A stretch of DNA of 64,000 nt from Sympetrum striolatum (GCA_947579665.1 OX388350.1:39527393-39591392), one strand, 5' to 3'; counted from the stretch's first letter, positions 1-13,000 are shown. Numbers and translations are program-made. Notes: generated by a model from the letters alone, not told the origin.

Positions 1-339
1 AAATATGCATCGGATTTAGCCATAATGTGGGAAAACGTTCAAATGTTGGGAAACTGAATCAGATAAAGATTACTTATCCTACCTTTCTGCTATCAAAGGA
101 GGTAACTCAGTTACCCCTTCCTTTTTTCTTTCATTTCAAGGAAAATAATTTTTTAATCCTTCCAAGCTTCTACGAATGTTTATAGATCATAATGATGCTA
201 TTTGTAGGGAATGATTGGCTATGAAATCTGTTTTTTCCCTATACAAATGAAATTTTCATTGCGGTAACAGCATTACTCCAATTGTGATAGTTTATTTAAG
301 TATTAAATCATTCTTTTCTTGTTTCTATGCTTTAATGAA

Positions 340-1125
340 ATGTAATCTTTGACTTGCATATGAACAATATCACTTCAAAAGCATATAAAATGCTGGGCTT
401 TATTGGTAGTACATGTAGTGACTTCAGGGATATCTATTGCCATAAAATATTGTACACCTCCCTAGTAAGGTCTGAACTTGAGTACTGCTCAATCATTTGG
501 AACCCATATTACAATAAATATATCAACTCTTTAGAAAGAGTCCAAAACAAATTTCTCAGAATGATATCTTTTAAATTCGACATTGTAAGAGAACCTGGCC
601 ATTATGAAACCATACTAAGTTGACTGAACCTGCCTACCCTTCAGGCTAGAAGGGAATACATTGGTATACTTTTCATGTATAAAGTCCTAAATAACATGAT
701 TTCCTGTTCTGAAATTCTCTCCCTTGTAACCCTCAAAGTTCCTTGTGTACCTACCCGCAGCTGCAAACTCTTTGAAGTCCCCTACCTACCAAAAAACTAT
801 CTCCACTACCTTCCAATCTTCCACATCATGCGCTCACTAAATAGAACCTGCTATAATGTTGACATCTTCCATCTCTCTTTAGACAAATTTAAAAAGGTCA
901 TCAAATCTAAACTGTAAAACTTTCAACCTACCTCTTTCACCTGTATATGAACTGTTCTCTTTTGTATGAACTTATTTGTGTAAGTCTCTGTAGTGATTTC
1001 TTTTTTAAGGTTAGTCGTAATTCTTTTATAAATGTATCTTCTGTTCTTTTGTTATTATATAATATGTATGATTCTTGAAAAGGGCAATACATGCCCGTGA
1101 AATAAACTATTATTATGATTATTGT
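340..1125 (+). mobile_element. LINE 3'-end remnant (reverse transcriptase C-terminus)
   Basis: Frame 354-917 reads ITSKAYKMLGFIGSTCSDF, SLVRSELEYCSIIWNPYY and LERVQNKFLRMISFK, the C-terminal thumb region typical of CR1/jockey-like LINE reverse transcriptases. One in-frame TGA at 621 breaks it, after which LNLPTLQARREYIGILFMYK continues in the same frame. A 3' tail ending in TTATTATG-type repeats follows at about 1100-1125. It is 5'-truncated and inactive. Confidence 0.85.
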
Positions 1126-4100
1126 ATACGAAGTTTTACACATAAGGCTGCTCTATTACCAAGGCAGAAAACTTTAGGTACTCCAACTTATTTTGATCTT
1201 CAAATGAGTGATAGAAATACATAATTTCTTATCCTTCATATACTTTTTCAAAACATATTTTCATTAATTAAAGGATTAACTAATAATATTACAATTTTAT
1301 AAAATATTAGAAATCTAAAATGGAGAATTTGTGGGGTATTGCAGTTACCCTACTTGGGAAAATTCAAAAGTAATTAAAAGTTGGACGAAGCATTAAAGTG
1401 TACAAAAGTTCTTCTGCAAGAAGTTCAGCAACAACTTGGTGAAACACATTTTCAATCTCATTGTACAGCTGTGAAATGTTACCCGGGATAAAGTTTTACA
1501 TTAACATATTTTGATTGGGCATAGTTTTCACCAATGCTTTGGACCGCAAGTTCTGTGGAATATCCCGATTTACAGAGCCCTTCTTCCCATATTTTCCTAT
1601 ACTGGCTGTGAGTCCCATATTAAGGGACATCTTAGAAAGAACAATGCTCTGCCTTCTCCACATCCTCAATACCCAGAGTCCCTTCCCTGAAGCTTACATA
1701 GTTATTGTCACTTAACTCTCCAACCTCCTTTGTCTAAAACAGGGTGTTGTGTTCCATTCGCCAGGACTGCACATATTTATAAGTAATCAATATAGCATAT
1801 TGTTGCATGTACATATAAATAATTTTGCATCGCAGGATGTGCTCTTGGACAGCCATGTGAACAGCGCTTTTTCATTAGTATACATTTTAATAGTGATGCT
1901 ATAATCTTCAGGGGTCTACCACTGCTATTAAAATGTGCATTAGGTGTTTCTTAGAAGATTATTAATGTAAGATTTTCTGCTGCTTCCCAAAAACCAGTAG
2001 CAACAAGGTGCGGAGTACTGAGAAAGATGACTAATGGAGAATTTTAAGCCTCTTATTCATAAACAGCATTGTTACAATTTTCTTTCCTCATAGAATATAT
2101 TACCTCTTGTTAAATGTTCCATTAAATCTCATGCTTAGATAGCGATAAAAATAATGAGCAGCTTCTTAAATTAAACAAATAGCTGTCCTCTCAAAAAGAA
2201 TTCTGATATTAAAACAATGTGTAACACTCATACCTTCAAACAAAACAATAATGCAAAATATTCTGAAAATAAGGTTACTACTGATTGAACTTAAATTGAA
2301 TAGGAGAAAGTGATATTACACCTGACTCAGTGATAGGCTGTACCTCCAGTACTCAAAAGCCGTTGTGTTTTGAATAGGCAAGAAATAAAATGATGCCTTA
2401 AGTGGGGCCCTATTGGTTGACTGATTATTATTTATTAGTGCTGAGGAAATGTCCATTTTTGCTCCCAAAATATAACACAATATATTAATTTCAAAATAAT
2501 TTCAATGCAATGACAAAAAACGCATATTATGTAAAAATTTACAAAATTCTTAAAGAAAACATAACTAAGATTCATCTTAAAATAATAGAAGATGATTAAA
2601 TAAATTATTTTAAAAATATTGTAGTTTGAGTTTTTAATTCTATGGGATATATAATACATACCAAGCAAATATCTCCTTCTCACATCAGACCTAAGCCACA
2701 TTAGTTCTATGAGAGATGTTTCCCTATGGTCCTGTGATTCTCCTTCTCCAGGAAAGGTATGATATTGTGCAAGGCACCCAAGGCCTTTGTAAGCATAGAG
2801 CATTGAGAAGTCGTCCAGTTCAATTTCGCTTATACCTAGGATTGCAATCATTAGTGAATAGAAAATCAACTCGGAAATATATAGAAAGACTGACAATTTA
2901 CATTCAAGTGCTAAATTTGAAATTAAACCATTCCAATTTTAACGTTAATTCCATTGCAGAAGGAAAATTAACGTTATATCCGCCAATTGCCATACTTCTA
3001 CATGATCTTTTGAAACTCATAAAAGTAAGTAGCCTAGAGTAGTTCCGTAGACAATGCAGCATTCCCATAAAGCTGCCTCTTTCCTGAATTGGACTCGGCC
3101 TCAAGATCGCGAATGACGTATAAACCTATTTCTAAACATTACTTTCACTTTCAATCATTTTCTCGATCGTGCAACAAAGAAATCAAAGACGACAGCTTCA
3201 AACGCTTCCGAAAGCGCAGTTTCCAGCTTGCCTTCAGAAATACCAATGCATGGTGGAACCGTGGAACGGTCGGAGCGGTTGACTTTGACATTTCAACTCT
3301 CTCATGTTGGCTACGGTCTTTCGAAATCTTCGATTTCGCTTCGATATTACATAATTTAAGGAAAAGATGAACCGATGAACTTACGCGTGATTCTAAAGAG
3401 GATAAGAAATAAGGAAAAATTGAATAAAAACGGTATTATTTTGATGTACTCTAGTCGAAGAAGATAGAAGTGATCACACCTAAGTAATTCTCAACGTGAT
3501 TCAATATGTTTTTTTTACGGCAGGGTATATGTTCCAACTTGAGATCCATCTTTTCCAACCTAAACTGGTGCCACGGGTACTACTACTAATAAGATAAGAT
3601 AAGACGTACCGCTGATGGTGACATAATGGAAATAAGTTTCACAAAGTACCTAAACCATCAAAGAAATGAAGGAATCAGCCTGATGCGCATTTCGCTCCCC
3701 AACAGAGCATCCTCTAAGGCAAGAGGTGACTGAATTGCAATTGTTACCACAATAGATTTTAACTGAACTAATTTTCATAGCCGACGATTCCACTTCGAAA
3801 ACAGTCTTCTCAGTAAATAAAAAATAATAGGAATCATTTTCTTCTAAAACAGTTACCAAAGATTTCATCAAGATATTGATAAAATGATGATACGTTACGA
3901 ATAATACTGCTGAGGAATTTTTAATGATGACCCTGACAGAATCCTGAAAATCGCTATAACATTTCTAAGATGCGCTTCGCTTGAAACGAGTCTCAAAAGA
4001 ATAACATTCCACGGAATAGGATATGAGCTTACCAAGGTTGGGAAGTTCGGAAGGCTTTTACCAGGACAGACTGACCTTGAGGCCAGCTGTTAACCCCTGA

Positions 4101-6219
4101 TAATGCCGGTAGGAATGATGTTAGACGCATGTAAAATTTATTGTCACGTAACAAAAGATTTTTCGTCAAAAGCAGTCGGTATAATTTATCTCCTCACTAG
4201 TTTGACCACACAGTTTGCCTCTGATTCCGCTTACCATTGAAAGCACCAACTCAGCGCAGAAAATATGATTAATCGGATATTTTAAGTCTATTCCGAGAAA
4301 ACGCGTGAATTTCATCACCAGCGGATTGTACTGCATTGCAGTGAGCGGCATTACTGTTCAATCTAAATGCAACATGCATAAATCTATTTGAAATACATGC
4401 TAGAAACCATTTAGAGATTTTGGATAGATGATGAAATATATGAAACGCGAATAATTTTCCTATTCGTGTAACGCCACCATGAACTCGAGAGGATCGCTGT
4501 GTTTTGCACTCTTTGAAGCAGAAGTGTGCCACGGAGTAGAACCTTCAATTTGGCATTTCCGGTTGATGCTTTTATTGTTTCGAGATGCAACACCTGCCAA
4601 GGCTAGCACGGCATTTCCTTTCCGGCTGTTTGCGAACTCGTCATTTGCAATGTGATAGAGAATATGGTCACATGTTTATTCGGCTTATCATACAAGTAAA
4701 TTGCAATAAACTTACAATAAAAACGGCATGGAACTTAGATGGAATATACTGCAACGAGTTATATGACTGACGAGCATATCATCTGAAGTCACTTACATTG
4801 TTACAGATTTTTGTTTACAATGATACAATTCATAACACTTCCGTTGATCTACTGGATGGTAAAAACTTTCATATCGCAAATGGAAACATTGTTAGATTTA
4901 AGAAGCAAATAAGCCACATAGCATATTATAAATGAGAGGAAAGGAATAACCACAACAAAAGAGCTTCAACATCTCTTCAATTTCAAACAGCGAAAATCAC
5001 GAAAAAAACGGTGGAAAATTTCGTAAGAATCGTTTACATAAGTTAGCAAACATATTCAATCGATATCACGAATGGTCATCCCTAGCTACGCATCGCCTGG
5101 AAATACCCCTCCGTCGGATTTATCAGCATTAACTACCGGTGTGAGAAGCTGAGCACAGATTAGAAGTCTTTCCCGCGTTTTCAACTTTTCACAGCTGCGC
5201 GGGAGGGGTATGGGCGTCACAAGGGCGTCATCCCCGGCGTTCCCTGGGTCGTCGAAGCATGGAAGAAAGAGGAGGTCTTCTCTTTCTTACATGGTCGAAG
5301 CGGCTTTGTGCTTGTGGGGCTGATGTGGAAGGGGTTTGGAGAAGGTCGTAAGGGATGGGGGAGCCGTTTTGACAGCACAACAAAAATGTTCAGATTTTCT
5401 AGGGAAAGAAGTCACCCAACAAAATAAATAGTTGCCTGAAAAACGGAATTTCGAGAAGATTTTGTTTAATATTGGCAAAGACCAAGGGTTGATATTGATC
5501 GAGGATTATGTAATAAAACTATTGCGGCAAAGAATAAATTGGAAACAACTCATGTATACGGAAATTTCATATGTAAAATCACTCCTGTTTTCCTAGAATT
5601 CTACCATTTTCACAAACATCAAAAGTCATAAAATTTGATCGCATAGGATTAAGAATAAACCGCATAAGTAATGACTAACAGAAGCCTCCCTTTGAGTGGA
5701 ATCCAGAAAGACAACTCGTTTATAAAGATTTGATTTACAATTCTGCGAATTCCGTATGTAGATCTAAATTACCCCTCTTTTGACCGCATAACAGAGGAAA
5801 ACAAATATTTGAAGAACATGTGATTTTGAGATCCAACCAACTTTTAAAAAGGTTATAAGAAAATTTCATCAAGGAGAAACGGACGTAGAATGTTACCATA
5901 GTTTTGTACTGGATTATAGAGTTATTTATATTAAAAATGAATTAGCAGAATACATGCTAGACATCACTTCTAGATTTCTTCCTCTCTTCTTCACTGACCT
6001 ACGTCACGTATACGCAATAGGTTTGGATTGTAGGCCTACTTCCGGCCAGAAATTTTTTACGGTATATAATAAATCCCTGAGAAATTTAATTCGTCAAAAT
6101 AGTAATTCAAAACACATTAATTATATTACTCATGGTATTGCTTAAAATGCATGGTAATCAATGTGCTTCCATTGATCGAATTTCGCACTTAGATTTCATA
6201 CGGTGCCGACAGGAGAAGT
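1126..6219. other. Intergenic region upstream of RRM2
   Basis: Mostly AT-rich sequence without a convincing gene. A possible minus-strand exon at 2662-2835 is discussed in the findings. A GC-richer patch runs from about 5130 to 5370, with several CpGs and GCGCGGGAGGGG-like words. It could be a distal promoter or regulatory block. Confidence 0.4.
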
Positions 6220-6411
6220 TCGAAAATCACCAATAACCACCCTTCTGTGGTGGTTCCTGTTGCCACCTTGTACTCCCGCCAATTTAGACATTTTCTATTG
6301 GACGAAAGCTTACAGCTGCATCATTTTGCCGCGCACCGACAACTTGGTCACTTATGCTCAGTTCGGCTTGGGTTTCTGTTGTTGAAAGTCGTAAGAAGAT
6401 AACTCTCCAAG
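6220..6411 (+). promoter_or_regulatory. RRM2 promoter/5' leader with E2F-like sites
   Basis: Upstream of the start codon, TCCCGCCAA at 6274-6282 matches the E2F consensus on the minus strand (TTGGCGGGA). A second GC-rich E2F-like string, TTTTGCCGCGC, lies about 45 bases further on. A reversed CCAAT motif (ATTGG) sits near 6297. Animal ribonucleotide reductase genes are S-phase genes driven by E2F, so the position fits. The transcription start is not determined. Confidence 0.45.
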
Positions 6412-6483
6412 ATGCCTCTTGAATATGCAAATGATAAAGAAAATGTCTTGAAAAAACTGTCGAACATCAGTATTAACAAAGAG
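6412..6483 (+). CDS. RRM2: RRM2 exon 1 (residues 1-24)
   Basis: Starts [13 protein letters not shown], with the KEN motif at residues 9-11. It ends AAAGAG before donor GTGAGT, phase 0. The N-terminus is shorter and more divergent than the catalytic core, as is usual in R2 proteins. Confidence 0.9.
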
Positions 6484-8099
6484 GTGAGTGTTTTATTGAG
6501 AGTTTATGATGTTTTCACACAAGTTGGCGTCGATGAAACTTGTTCTTTTATTGGTATGGATATTGCGTAGTTAGCGAGCAATTCTTCAATGATTTGATTT
6601 TATTACAGGATCATTCATCAAATACAAATGGAGTGAAGGTTTTGACTGACAAATTAAACAAAAAGGGGACCGAGCCGGTTGGAAAGGTAATTCTTGTTGT
6701 TCGCGCCAAAATGTCTTATCTTTGTGTGTCCACCGCTAATTTCCGCCTTTATTACAGGTTTCTAAGAATGAAAAACTTCCTAACACGAAACCCCTTGCCA
6801 ATGATGTTCAGATTGAACCCTTGCTACGTGATAATCCCGGTCGTTTTGTCATATTCCCGATCCAGTATCATGACATTTGGAAGATGTACAAGAAAGCTGA
6901 GGCATCATTTTGGACTGTGGAAGAAGTTGATCTTTCTAAGGTAAGTTATTGAGGTTAAGATTTGGGTAATATCCAAGTAATTATGGAAGATTTTCACTGA
7001 ATTCTTCTATTTCAGGACTCAGGTGACTGGATATCATTGAAAGAAGAAGAGCGGCATTTCTTATCTCACGTATTAGCATTTTTTGCGGCATCGGATGGAA
7101 TCGTCAACGAAAATCTGGTGGAGCGATTCAGTCAAGAAGTTCAAATTCCAGAGGCAAGGTGTTTTTACGGATTCCAAATAGCCATGGAAAATGTTCATTC
7201 AGAAATGTACTCCCTCCTGATTGACACCTACATCAAAGATCCTTCCGAAAGGTAATTATGGATGAAATTTCACCCAGCGTTTTGAATCTAACTTTGAATG
7301 CAGTTGTCTTAAATTACCATTTTCTATTTTAGAGATTTTCTCTTCAACGCCGTCGAAACCTTACCGTGCGTTCGAAGGAAAGCCGTGTGGGCATTGCAGT
7401 GGATAGCGAGTGAGACTGCAACTTTCGGAGAACGCATCGTTGCATTCGCAGCAGTAGAAGGAATTTTCTTTTCGGGATCTTTCGCATCAATATTTTGGAT
7501 GAAAAAGAGAGGACTGATGCCGGGTCTGACATTTTCTAACGAGCTCATTTCAAGAGACGAGGTAATTGTTCTATTTGGTGATCCGTCTTAGTTTATAATA
7601 TATGTAATGCCTTACTTCATCACTTAATTTTATGTTTCAGGGGTTGCACACAGATTTTGCTTGTCTCATGTTTAAGCATCTAATTAACAAACCATCAGTT
7701 ACTAAAATCACCAGCATAATCACCGAGGCTGTGGCTATTGAACAGGAATTTTTGACAGACGCCCTTCCAGTAGACATGATCGGCATGAATTGCAATCTCA
7801 TGTGTAGATACATCGAGTTCGTTGCTGACAGATTGTTACTTGAACTTGGATGTGATAAGGTTTGTTGAATGCTCTAATGTATTAGCTGTAGATTTAAGTT
7901 AGACCATGAATGTCTGATTTTTCTTAACTTCCATGTTTTCCTTTAGATTTACAGATCTGAAAATCCTTTCGACTTCATGGAGCATATATCTCTTGAGGGA
8001 AAAACGAACTTCTTTGAGAAAAAGGTGGGAGAGTATCAAAAGAGTGGTGTGATGGCGTCCAAGGAGGAATCTGTGTTTACTTTAGATGCTGACTTTTAG
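6412..8099 (+). CDS. RRM2: Ribonucleotide reductase small subunit (R2), complete gene, 7 exons
   Basis: Class Ia ribonucleoside-diphosphate reductase small subunit. It pairs with the R1 subunit and supplies the tyrosyl radical for making dNDPs from NDPs. Exons 6412-6483, 6609-6686, 6758-6940, 7016-7251, 7333-7561, 7641-7859 and 7947-8099 join in frame with GT-AG borders into 389 aa, the length I know for mammalian RRM2. The di-iron ligands are all visible: D138, E169, H172, E232, E266 and H269. The radical tyrosine is Y176 in HSEMYSLL. The C-terminus FTLDADF is the R1-docking tail. A KEN motif at residues 9-11 resembles the APC/C-Cdh1 degradation signal of RRM2. The start ATG is the first in exon 1 and gives the expected N-terminus. 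KEN box and length favour RRM2 over the p53R2 form. The gene converges on the DUF389 gene and looks fully functional. Confidence 0.97.
6609..6686 (+). CDS. RRM2: RRM2 exon 2 (residues 25-50)
   Basis: The acceptor is TTATTACAG and the donor GTAATT; both borders are phase 0. It encodes a hydrophilic linker rich in Lys, Asn and Thr, part of the poorly conserved N-terminal arm. Identification rests on its fit between exons 1 and 3. Confidence 0.85.
6758..6940 (+). CDS. RRM2: RRM2 exon 3 (residues 51-111)
   Basis: Carries the strongly conserved R2 start [20 protein letters not shown] and the helix [13 protein letters not shown]. The acceptor is TTATTACAG and the donor GTAAGT, phase 0 at both ends. 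Confidence 0.96.
7016..7251 (+). CDS. RRM2: RRM2 exon 4 (residues 112-190)
   Basis: Holds iron ligands D138 ([10 protein letters not shown]), E169 and H172 ([11 protein letters not shown]) and the radical Tyr176. The Arg190 codon is split AG|A across the next intron. Confidence 0.97.
7333..7561 (+). CDS. RRM2: RRM2 exon 5 (residues 190-266)
   Basis: Contains ligand E232 in [18 protein letters not shown] and ends with ligand E266 in ISRDE. The acceptor is CTATTTTAG and the donor GTAATT, phase 0 at the 3' end. Confidence 0.97.
7641..7859 (+). CDS. RRM2: RRM2 exon 6 (residues 267-339)
   Basis: Begins [14 protein letters not shown], where H269 completes the di-iron site with E266. It continues with [10 protein letters not shown] and the helix [14 protein letters not shown]. 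The donor is the less common GTTTGT. Confidence 0.97.
7947..8099 (+). CDS. RRM2: RRM2 exon 7 and stop (residues 340-389)
   Basis: Encodes [20 protein letters not shown], then the flexible tail ending FTLDADF and TAG. The last seven residues are the known R1-binding peptide of eukaryotic R2. Confidence 0.97.
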   Translation: MYRSENPFDFMEHISLEGKTNFFEKKVGEYQKSGVMASKEESVFTLDADF

Positions 8100-8190
8100 T
8101 GTAAATGTTTAATAATCCTACAGATCTTTTATTATAGTTTTATGTAAATCTTGAAAACTGACCTCGTACTATTGTATATTGTATTTCTTA

Positions 8191-8196
8191 ATTAAA
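8191..8196 (+). terminator. Candidate polyadenylation signal of RRM2
   Basis: ATTAAA lies 92 bases after the stop codon, followed by a T/G-rich stretch (8208-8225) that would suit a downstream element. It is the second most common animal poly(A) hexamer. Cleavage itself is not shown. Confidence 0.45.
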
Positions 8197-8199
8197 GCT

Positions 8200-9569
8200 T
8201 TAATTTATAGTTATTTGTTGTCATTTATCAAGAAATCATTTAAATGTCCCTTGATCCACATTAGCTTGAACTTTTGGAATTGCTCGCTTTCATCCAATGA
8301 AATTGAAGTGTCTCAGAGAAAGCAGAAAATAATAATTTAGATTTTGTAGGCTTGTTCTCTAGTCTGCTTGGTAAGAACTATTTGTATGAAAAAGTTTTTA
8401 ATGTTTTGCAGATTTAAGGTAACTGGATATGTTTTAATCTGTGTGTATAATTAGCATTTTAATAGCAGAACTTGAATAACATAATGCTGCTAGGCTTCTA
8501 AATTCCATACAAAGTTAATTTTGATAATCTGAAATTTTCTTGGTGAAAGGTAGGATGCTCTAACTGGTGTATCTACAGAGAAACTTATATTTGATAATCT
8601 AGGGCTTATTAATTTTGGAAATTTATTGAATCCATGGGTGAAAAGCTAAGGATATTTTGTGACAGGTAATTAACGAAAAATAAATCTGGGTTTTTGAATA
8701 ACTTGGCCATTGCACATAGGGTGATGTAAAGATCTATACTCAACTGGAGGTATACTGAAAAAAAAATTGTTGTGGAAGGCAGATTGATTATACACTCTCC
8801 TTTACAATAATATGTAGGATTTGGGGAATTAATTGAATCTCCTTCGAGCTAAACTTCTTGCAGATGAAGAAAATTGATGCTAATTGGTTGTGGTATGCTT
8901 TCCAGTAACACATATTGGTCATGGAACTACAGTAAGTTTTCAGAAACTGATATTTTGATTCTGGTTTCCTAATTTCTTGAATCATTTTACATGATTATGT
9001 TGTGGAGTGCAGTTAAAAACACTTATCTTTTCCCCATTAGTCATTCTTCTAAAGAGAACTTCCACAAGTTATGATGCAGTTTAAATATTTAGTGTGGAAA
9101 TTAAATCCTTTACAATTTTGAATATCGGAATTTTCCGAATCATTTACAATTGAAATCTGCTTATCATTGGTTGAGGGAGTGTAGAAGGTGCAAACAAGCA
9201 TAGAAATTGATAACTGTTCACAGTATCTGTTTACTTATGAAGCTTTTATGAGATCTTAAATTACATCCTTGATAATTCAATATCATTGATTTTTATAACC
9301 TCGATAAACAATAGTTATAAATTTATAAAAATATTCTTAACACTGAAATTTTTTCATATCTTACAAGGCTATTTATATACACACCACATAATTAAAATGA
9401 ATCATGCTCTTTAAGTTATACAGCTACTATTTGGTTGGATAGACTAACAAGTATTTCAACAACATTTCTATATGCTTTTATGTAAAACAAAGTATAAAAT
9501 AATGAACTTAAACATATAACATAACATTTAACCAAGGAATATGACTAGTAAAAAACAAAAATAATAATG
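8200..9569. other. Convergent intergenic region between RRM2 and the DUF389 gene
   Basis: AT-rich sequence with no exon, RNA gene or repeat that I recognise. It should contain the 3' ends of both flanking transcripts, which run toward each other. Confidence 0.5.
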
Positions 9570-10028
9570 TTAACCATCTGACTTGGCAATGGGAGCCTTC
9601 CCTTGCCTGTGCGATTGTTTTTCATCCACATATCTCGTGACATGGAATCTTTTATTAACAGACTGTTGAGACACACATGGAGTGTTTAGTATAGAACTAG
9701 TTTCTGTAATAGTTCCCAAATGAGCATCTGGTTTTTTCGTTGGCGATTTTGGCTGGCTAAGGTATGGTAAGCTCATTGTTTGCTTTTTACGATACGAAGG
9801 ACGCACTCCTGGCTTTCCAAAGTTTCTTCCGAGACCACATCTTGTAGCACCACTGAGTGTGGAATAAACAAGGTTCTCAACTTCTTCTTCAGTGGGTCCA
9901 GAAACAGATGTCCTATAAAGACTTGGATGGAGTAGTGAACCGCGATAGCCAGATCGATTTGATTCAGGTGTCCAAGTATGTTGGTTTGCGTGCACACCCC
10001 AGGTATTCAACCCTTCAATACTTCCTCC
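9570..10028 (-). CDS. DUF389 gene exon 12 and stop (residues 613-764)
   Basis: A 152-residue tail rich in Ser, Pro, Gly and basic residues, starting GGSIEGLNTWGVHANQHTW and ending KAPIAKSDG-stop. It has no membrane segment or domain that I recognise and is probably disordered cytosolic sequence. The acceptor is TTACATTGCAG. Confidence 0.88.
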   Translation of the reverse strand, partial: GGSIEGLNTWGVHANQHTWTPESNRSGYRGSLLHPSLYRTSVSGPTEEEVENLVYSTLSGATRCGLGRNFGKPGVRPSYRKKQTMSLPYLSQPKSPTKKPDAHLGTITETSSILNTPCVSQQSVNKRFHVTRYVDEKQSHRQGKAPIAKSDG

Positions 10029-13000
10029 CTGCAATGTAAGAAAACAATTGTTGAATATATCCCATCTCATGAAACACAATAGAGTATTATTCATAAGTGT
10101 TCAAATTTTGCCAAAGATTTCATATTTTTGTTCGGAAATGAGAGGCAGATTATGGAAGTTAAACATTTATCTCATCAAAGCACTTACATCAGAAATGTGT
10201 CTCCTAATGCTGAATCTCCTCTTGTGCTTGGCATCACTCAGAAGATCTTGAGATATATGAGACAGTTCTTCCAATAGCCTGTGGGGAAAAAATAAATAAT
10301 ATGCATTTAACAACAAAAAATAAAATAGTAATATTGAAAAACAGAATGATTGGTGGTAAAGTATTGTACATGGTTTTGAACAGTGATTATCAAATTCAAG
10401 GAATCAAAATGGGAGAATAGGAATGAAAGGAGTGTATAGTATTAAGAGGCACAAACAATTGCAACTATAAAATTCATACTAATTGGATTTATTTAAAAAA
10501 GACATTAATATCACTGCTGCCCTAATAGATTCCTGCTATTGTGTGCAATTCTGAAAAGGGTTTACAGTTTCTAGTATATCCACAAAACAATAAAGCAAGG
10601 AAAAATGAAAATCAATGTAAGTAAAACTCAAGTAATGTGGCTTACTAAAGGGAAGTATGTTAACGATTAGGTTAGAAAGGAGCTGGTGGATAAATTCTGT
10701 TATTTCAATAGTGTTCTTTCTTGGGTCAAGGATTCAAAGGTAATTTTTGTAAAGGAATAGCCTTGGCAAAGGTATCTTTCATGAAGTGAAGGGTATTGAT
10801 GGTTAGAGGTCTCGATAAAGGAATCAGGAAAAGATTGGTCAAATCTTTGGTATGGAGTGCTTATATGGGTGTGAAAGAGGAAGTCAAACGTTTGGAGACC
10901 TTCATAAGACATGGGTGCAGTGTAGACAGGAAAACATAAGTTGGGCTAATGGAAAAACAAGTATGGAGGTGCTATGGATGGTTTGAGAAGTGGGAATTAA
11001 TTGAAGTAATTAAGCATTGACAGAGGAAATAGGTCAAAGAAAGTAATTGAGGGTAAAATACAAGAGGAACGATTAAGGGGAAGGCAAAGGGAGAAGATAA
11101 TAGATGAAGTAAGGGTGGTGTCAGAAACAAAGAAAATAGCATTGAATTATCTATTATAATAATGAGGCTCATGTAAAACCAAATGGCAGAATACTCATGT
11201 ATGTATGTATGTAGTGCTAATAATGCCAATCATTTGTAAATAGGAAGATGCTTTAGAATGTACAGAAAACTGTGAAAAAAAATCAGAAAAGTGACATCTT
11301 AAACTTCCCTTGAATAATGTCCCCCTGCTACAAGGAAATCAAGTCAAGAATGGTCATGGCAGAAGAGGGAATTAATAAGAAAAGAAAACTATTGTGCGAG
11401 CTAAGAAGGAAATTAGCAAAATGCTATTTGGAGTGGAGACATGGACATTGAAAAATAAAGAAATAAGGAGAATAGAGGCCTTAGAAATGTGGAGGAGAAT
11501 AGAATGAATTTGATGGGAGGATAGGGTAAGAAATGAGGAAGTATTGCAAAGATTCGGAGAAGAGAGGTACATAATTGGTTGGGAAGATAAAGAAAACTTA
11601 GATGAATTGGTTGGGACATAGTGTGAGTAGTGAGAGCTTGCTGAGGACAGTGATGGAGGAAATAATTAAAGAGAAGAGAAGATGATGAAGGAAGAGATAT
11701 GAGATGATGGAAGAGTTTAAGAATGGAGGAAGGTATGATGATACCAAGAGACTGGCCCAAGATAGACAAATATATTGCATTTGCCTTACAAATACCACCT
11801 CTCAGTGAGCATCTAACCAGCAATTACCTCAATATCTTCCAGAAAATAGTTAAGGGTAAATATAGAATGAATGATTTAGTGTCTCTCTTTTCCCTCCGTG
11901 TGCCTTCCCATTCTACTAGATTAAAATTTTTACTTCATTGCCCAACGCCTAGACTTTTCATCAATCAACGGTCTTTCATTTACCGCTTACCTCATCTGTA
12001 CAGTAGTTTACTCTCACATTCTTATTCTTCAGATCCATTTATAAAGTATGAACCTGTAAATTTAGTTTTATGCTTTTCTTGTAATGTTTTATCCTTTATG
12101 TATTTATTTATAAAAAAATGTAATTAGTTAAATTTTTTGTTACAAATTTTATTGTTTTCAGTCCATCGTAAAAACCTTGTGCTGTTTATGGATTTATATA
12201 AATAAATTTAAATGGAAGTCAACCATGAGTGAACCTGCCAAACGGCATGACAACCCTTTAAGATGATGATGATGGTGGTGACTTCTCTTGAAGACAAAGC
12301 TATACTCACTCTTTCTGCAAATCTTTTGCCTCCTCTCCATGCATAGTTTTGTTGTAATCTCTGGCAACCTTTACGTCATACTTCCAGAACTGCTTTATTT
12401 CATCCCTGTTGAACTGAGGTGCAACTTCTTTTATCTGCAGAAATTAAATAGTGGTTAGTCTTAAATACATTCCATAAGAATTACTCCTCTGCTCTAAACT
12501 CAATTACGCACTTTCAAGACCAGCACTGCCACAACAAATATACTGGCAATATTCAACAAGGTAAGGCATAAGGAAACTGCCCCCAAAGTTGCATACTCAA
12601 CGACTCTACTTTCAGAGAAAAAGATTTCCACATCTTTTGGAACTTGTTCGACCCTGCTTCCAGCCTTGATTACAGCAAGTGCCCATAGCAAACCCTAAAA
12701 AGAATTTGAAGGGATAAAGAAAGATAAGAATTTTTTCACATTTCACATTTTAGAGTTCTAAACATATAAATTGAAGCCCAAAAATAAATGCACAAACATT
12801 TTTACTGTAAAAGTGAATGGTTTAATATTCTCTGTTGCATGTCAAAGATTTAAATTAAGGTATGGTTCGACTATTGAAATGCTATAGGACTACATTTAGT
12901 CTTATTATTAATTAAATTCTGATATAATTTCAAAAAATCAATTACGCACATTACAGGCATTAAAATCAGAGCTTACACCATTTAAGAGAAGATTTGTGAG

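Noticed and set aside
11413..11823. 136-codon minus-strand frame rich in Ser, Leu and Phe
   Set aside because: It is the antisense shadow of a purine-rich LINE fragment on the plus strand.
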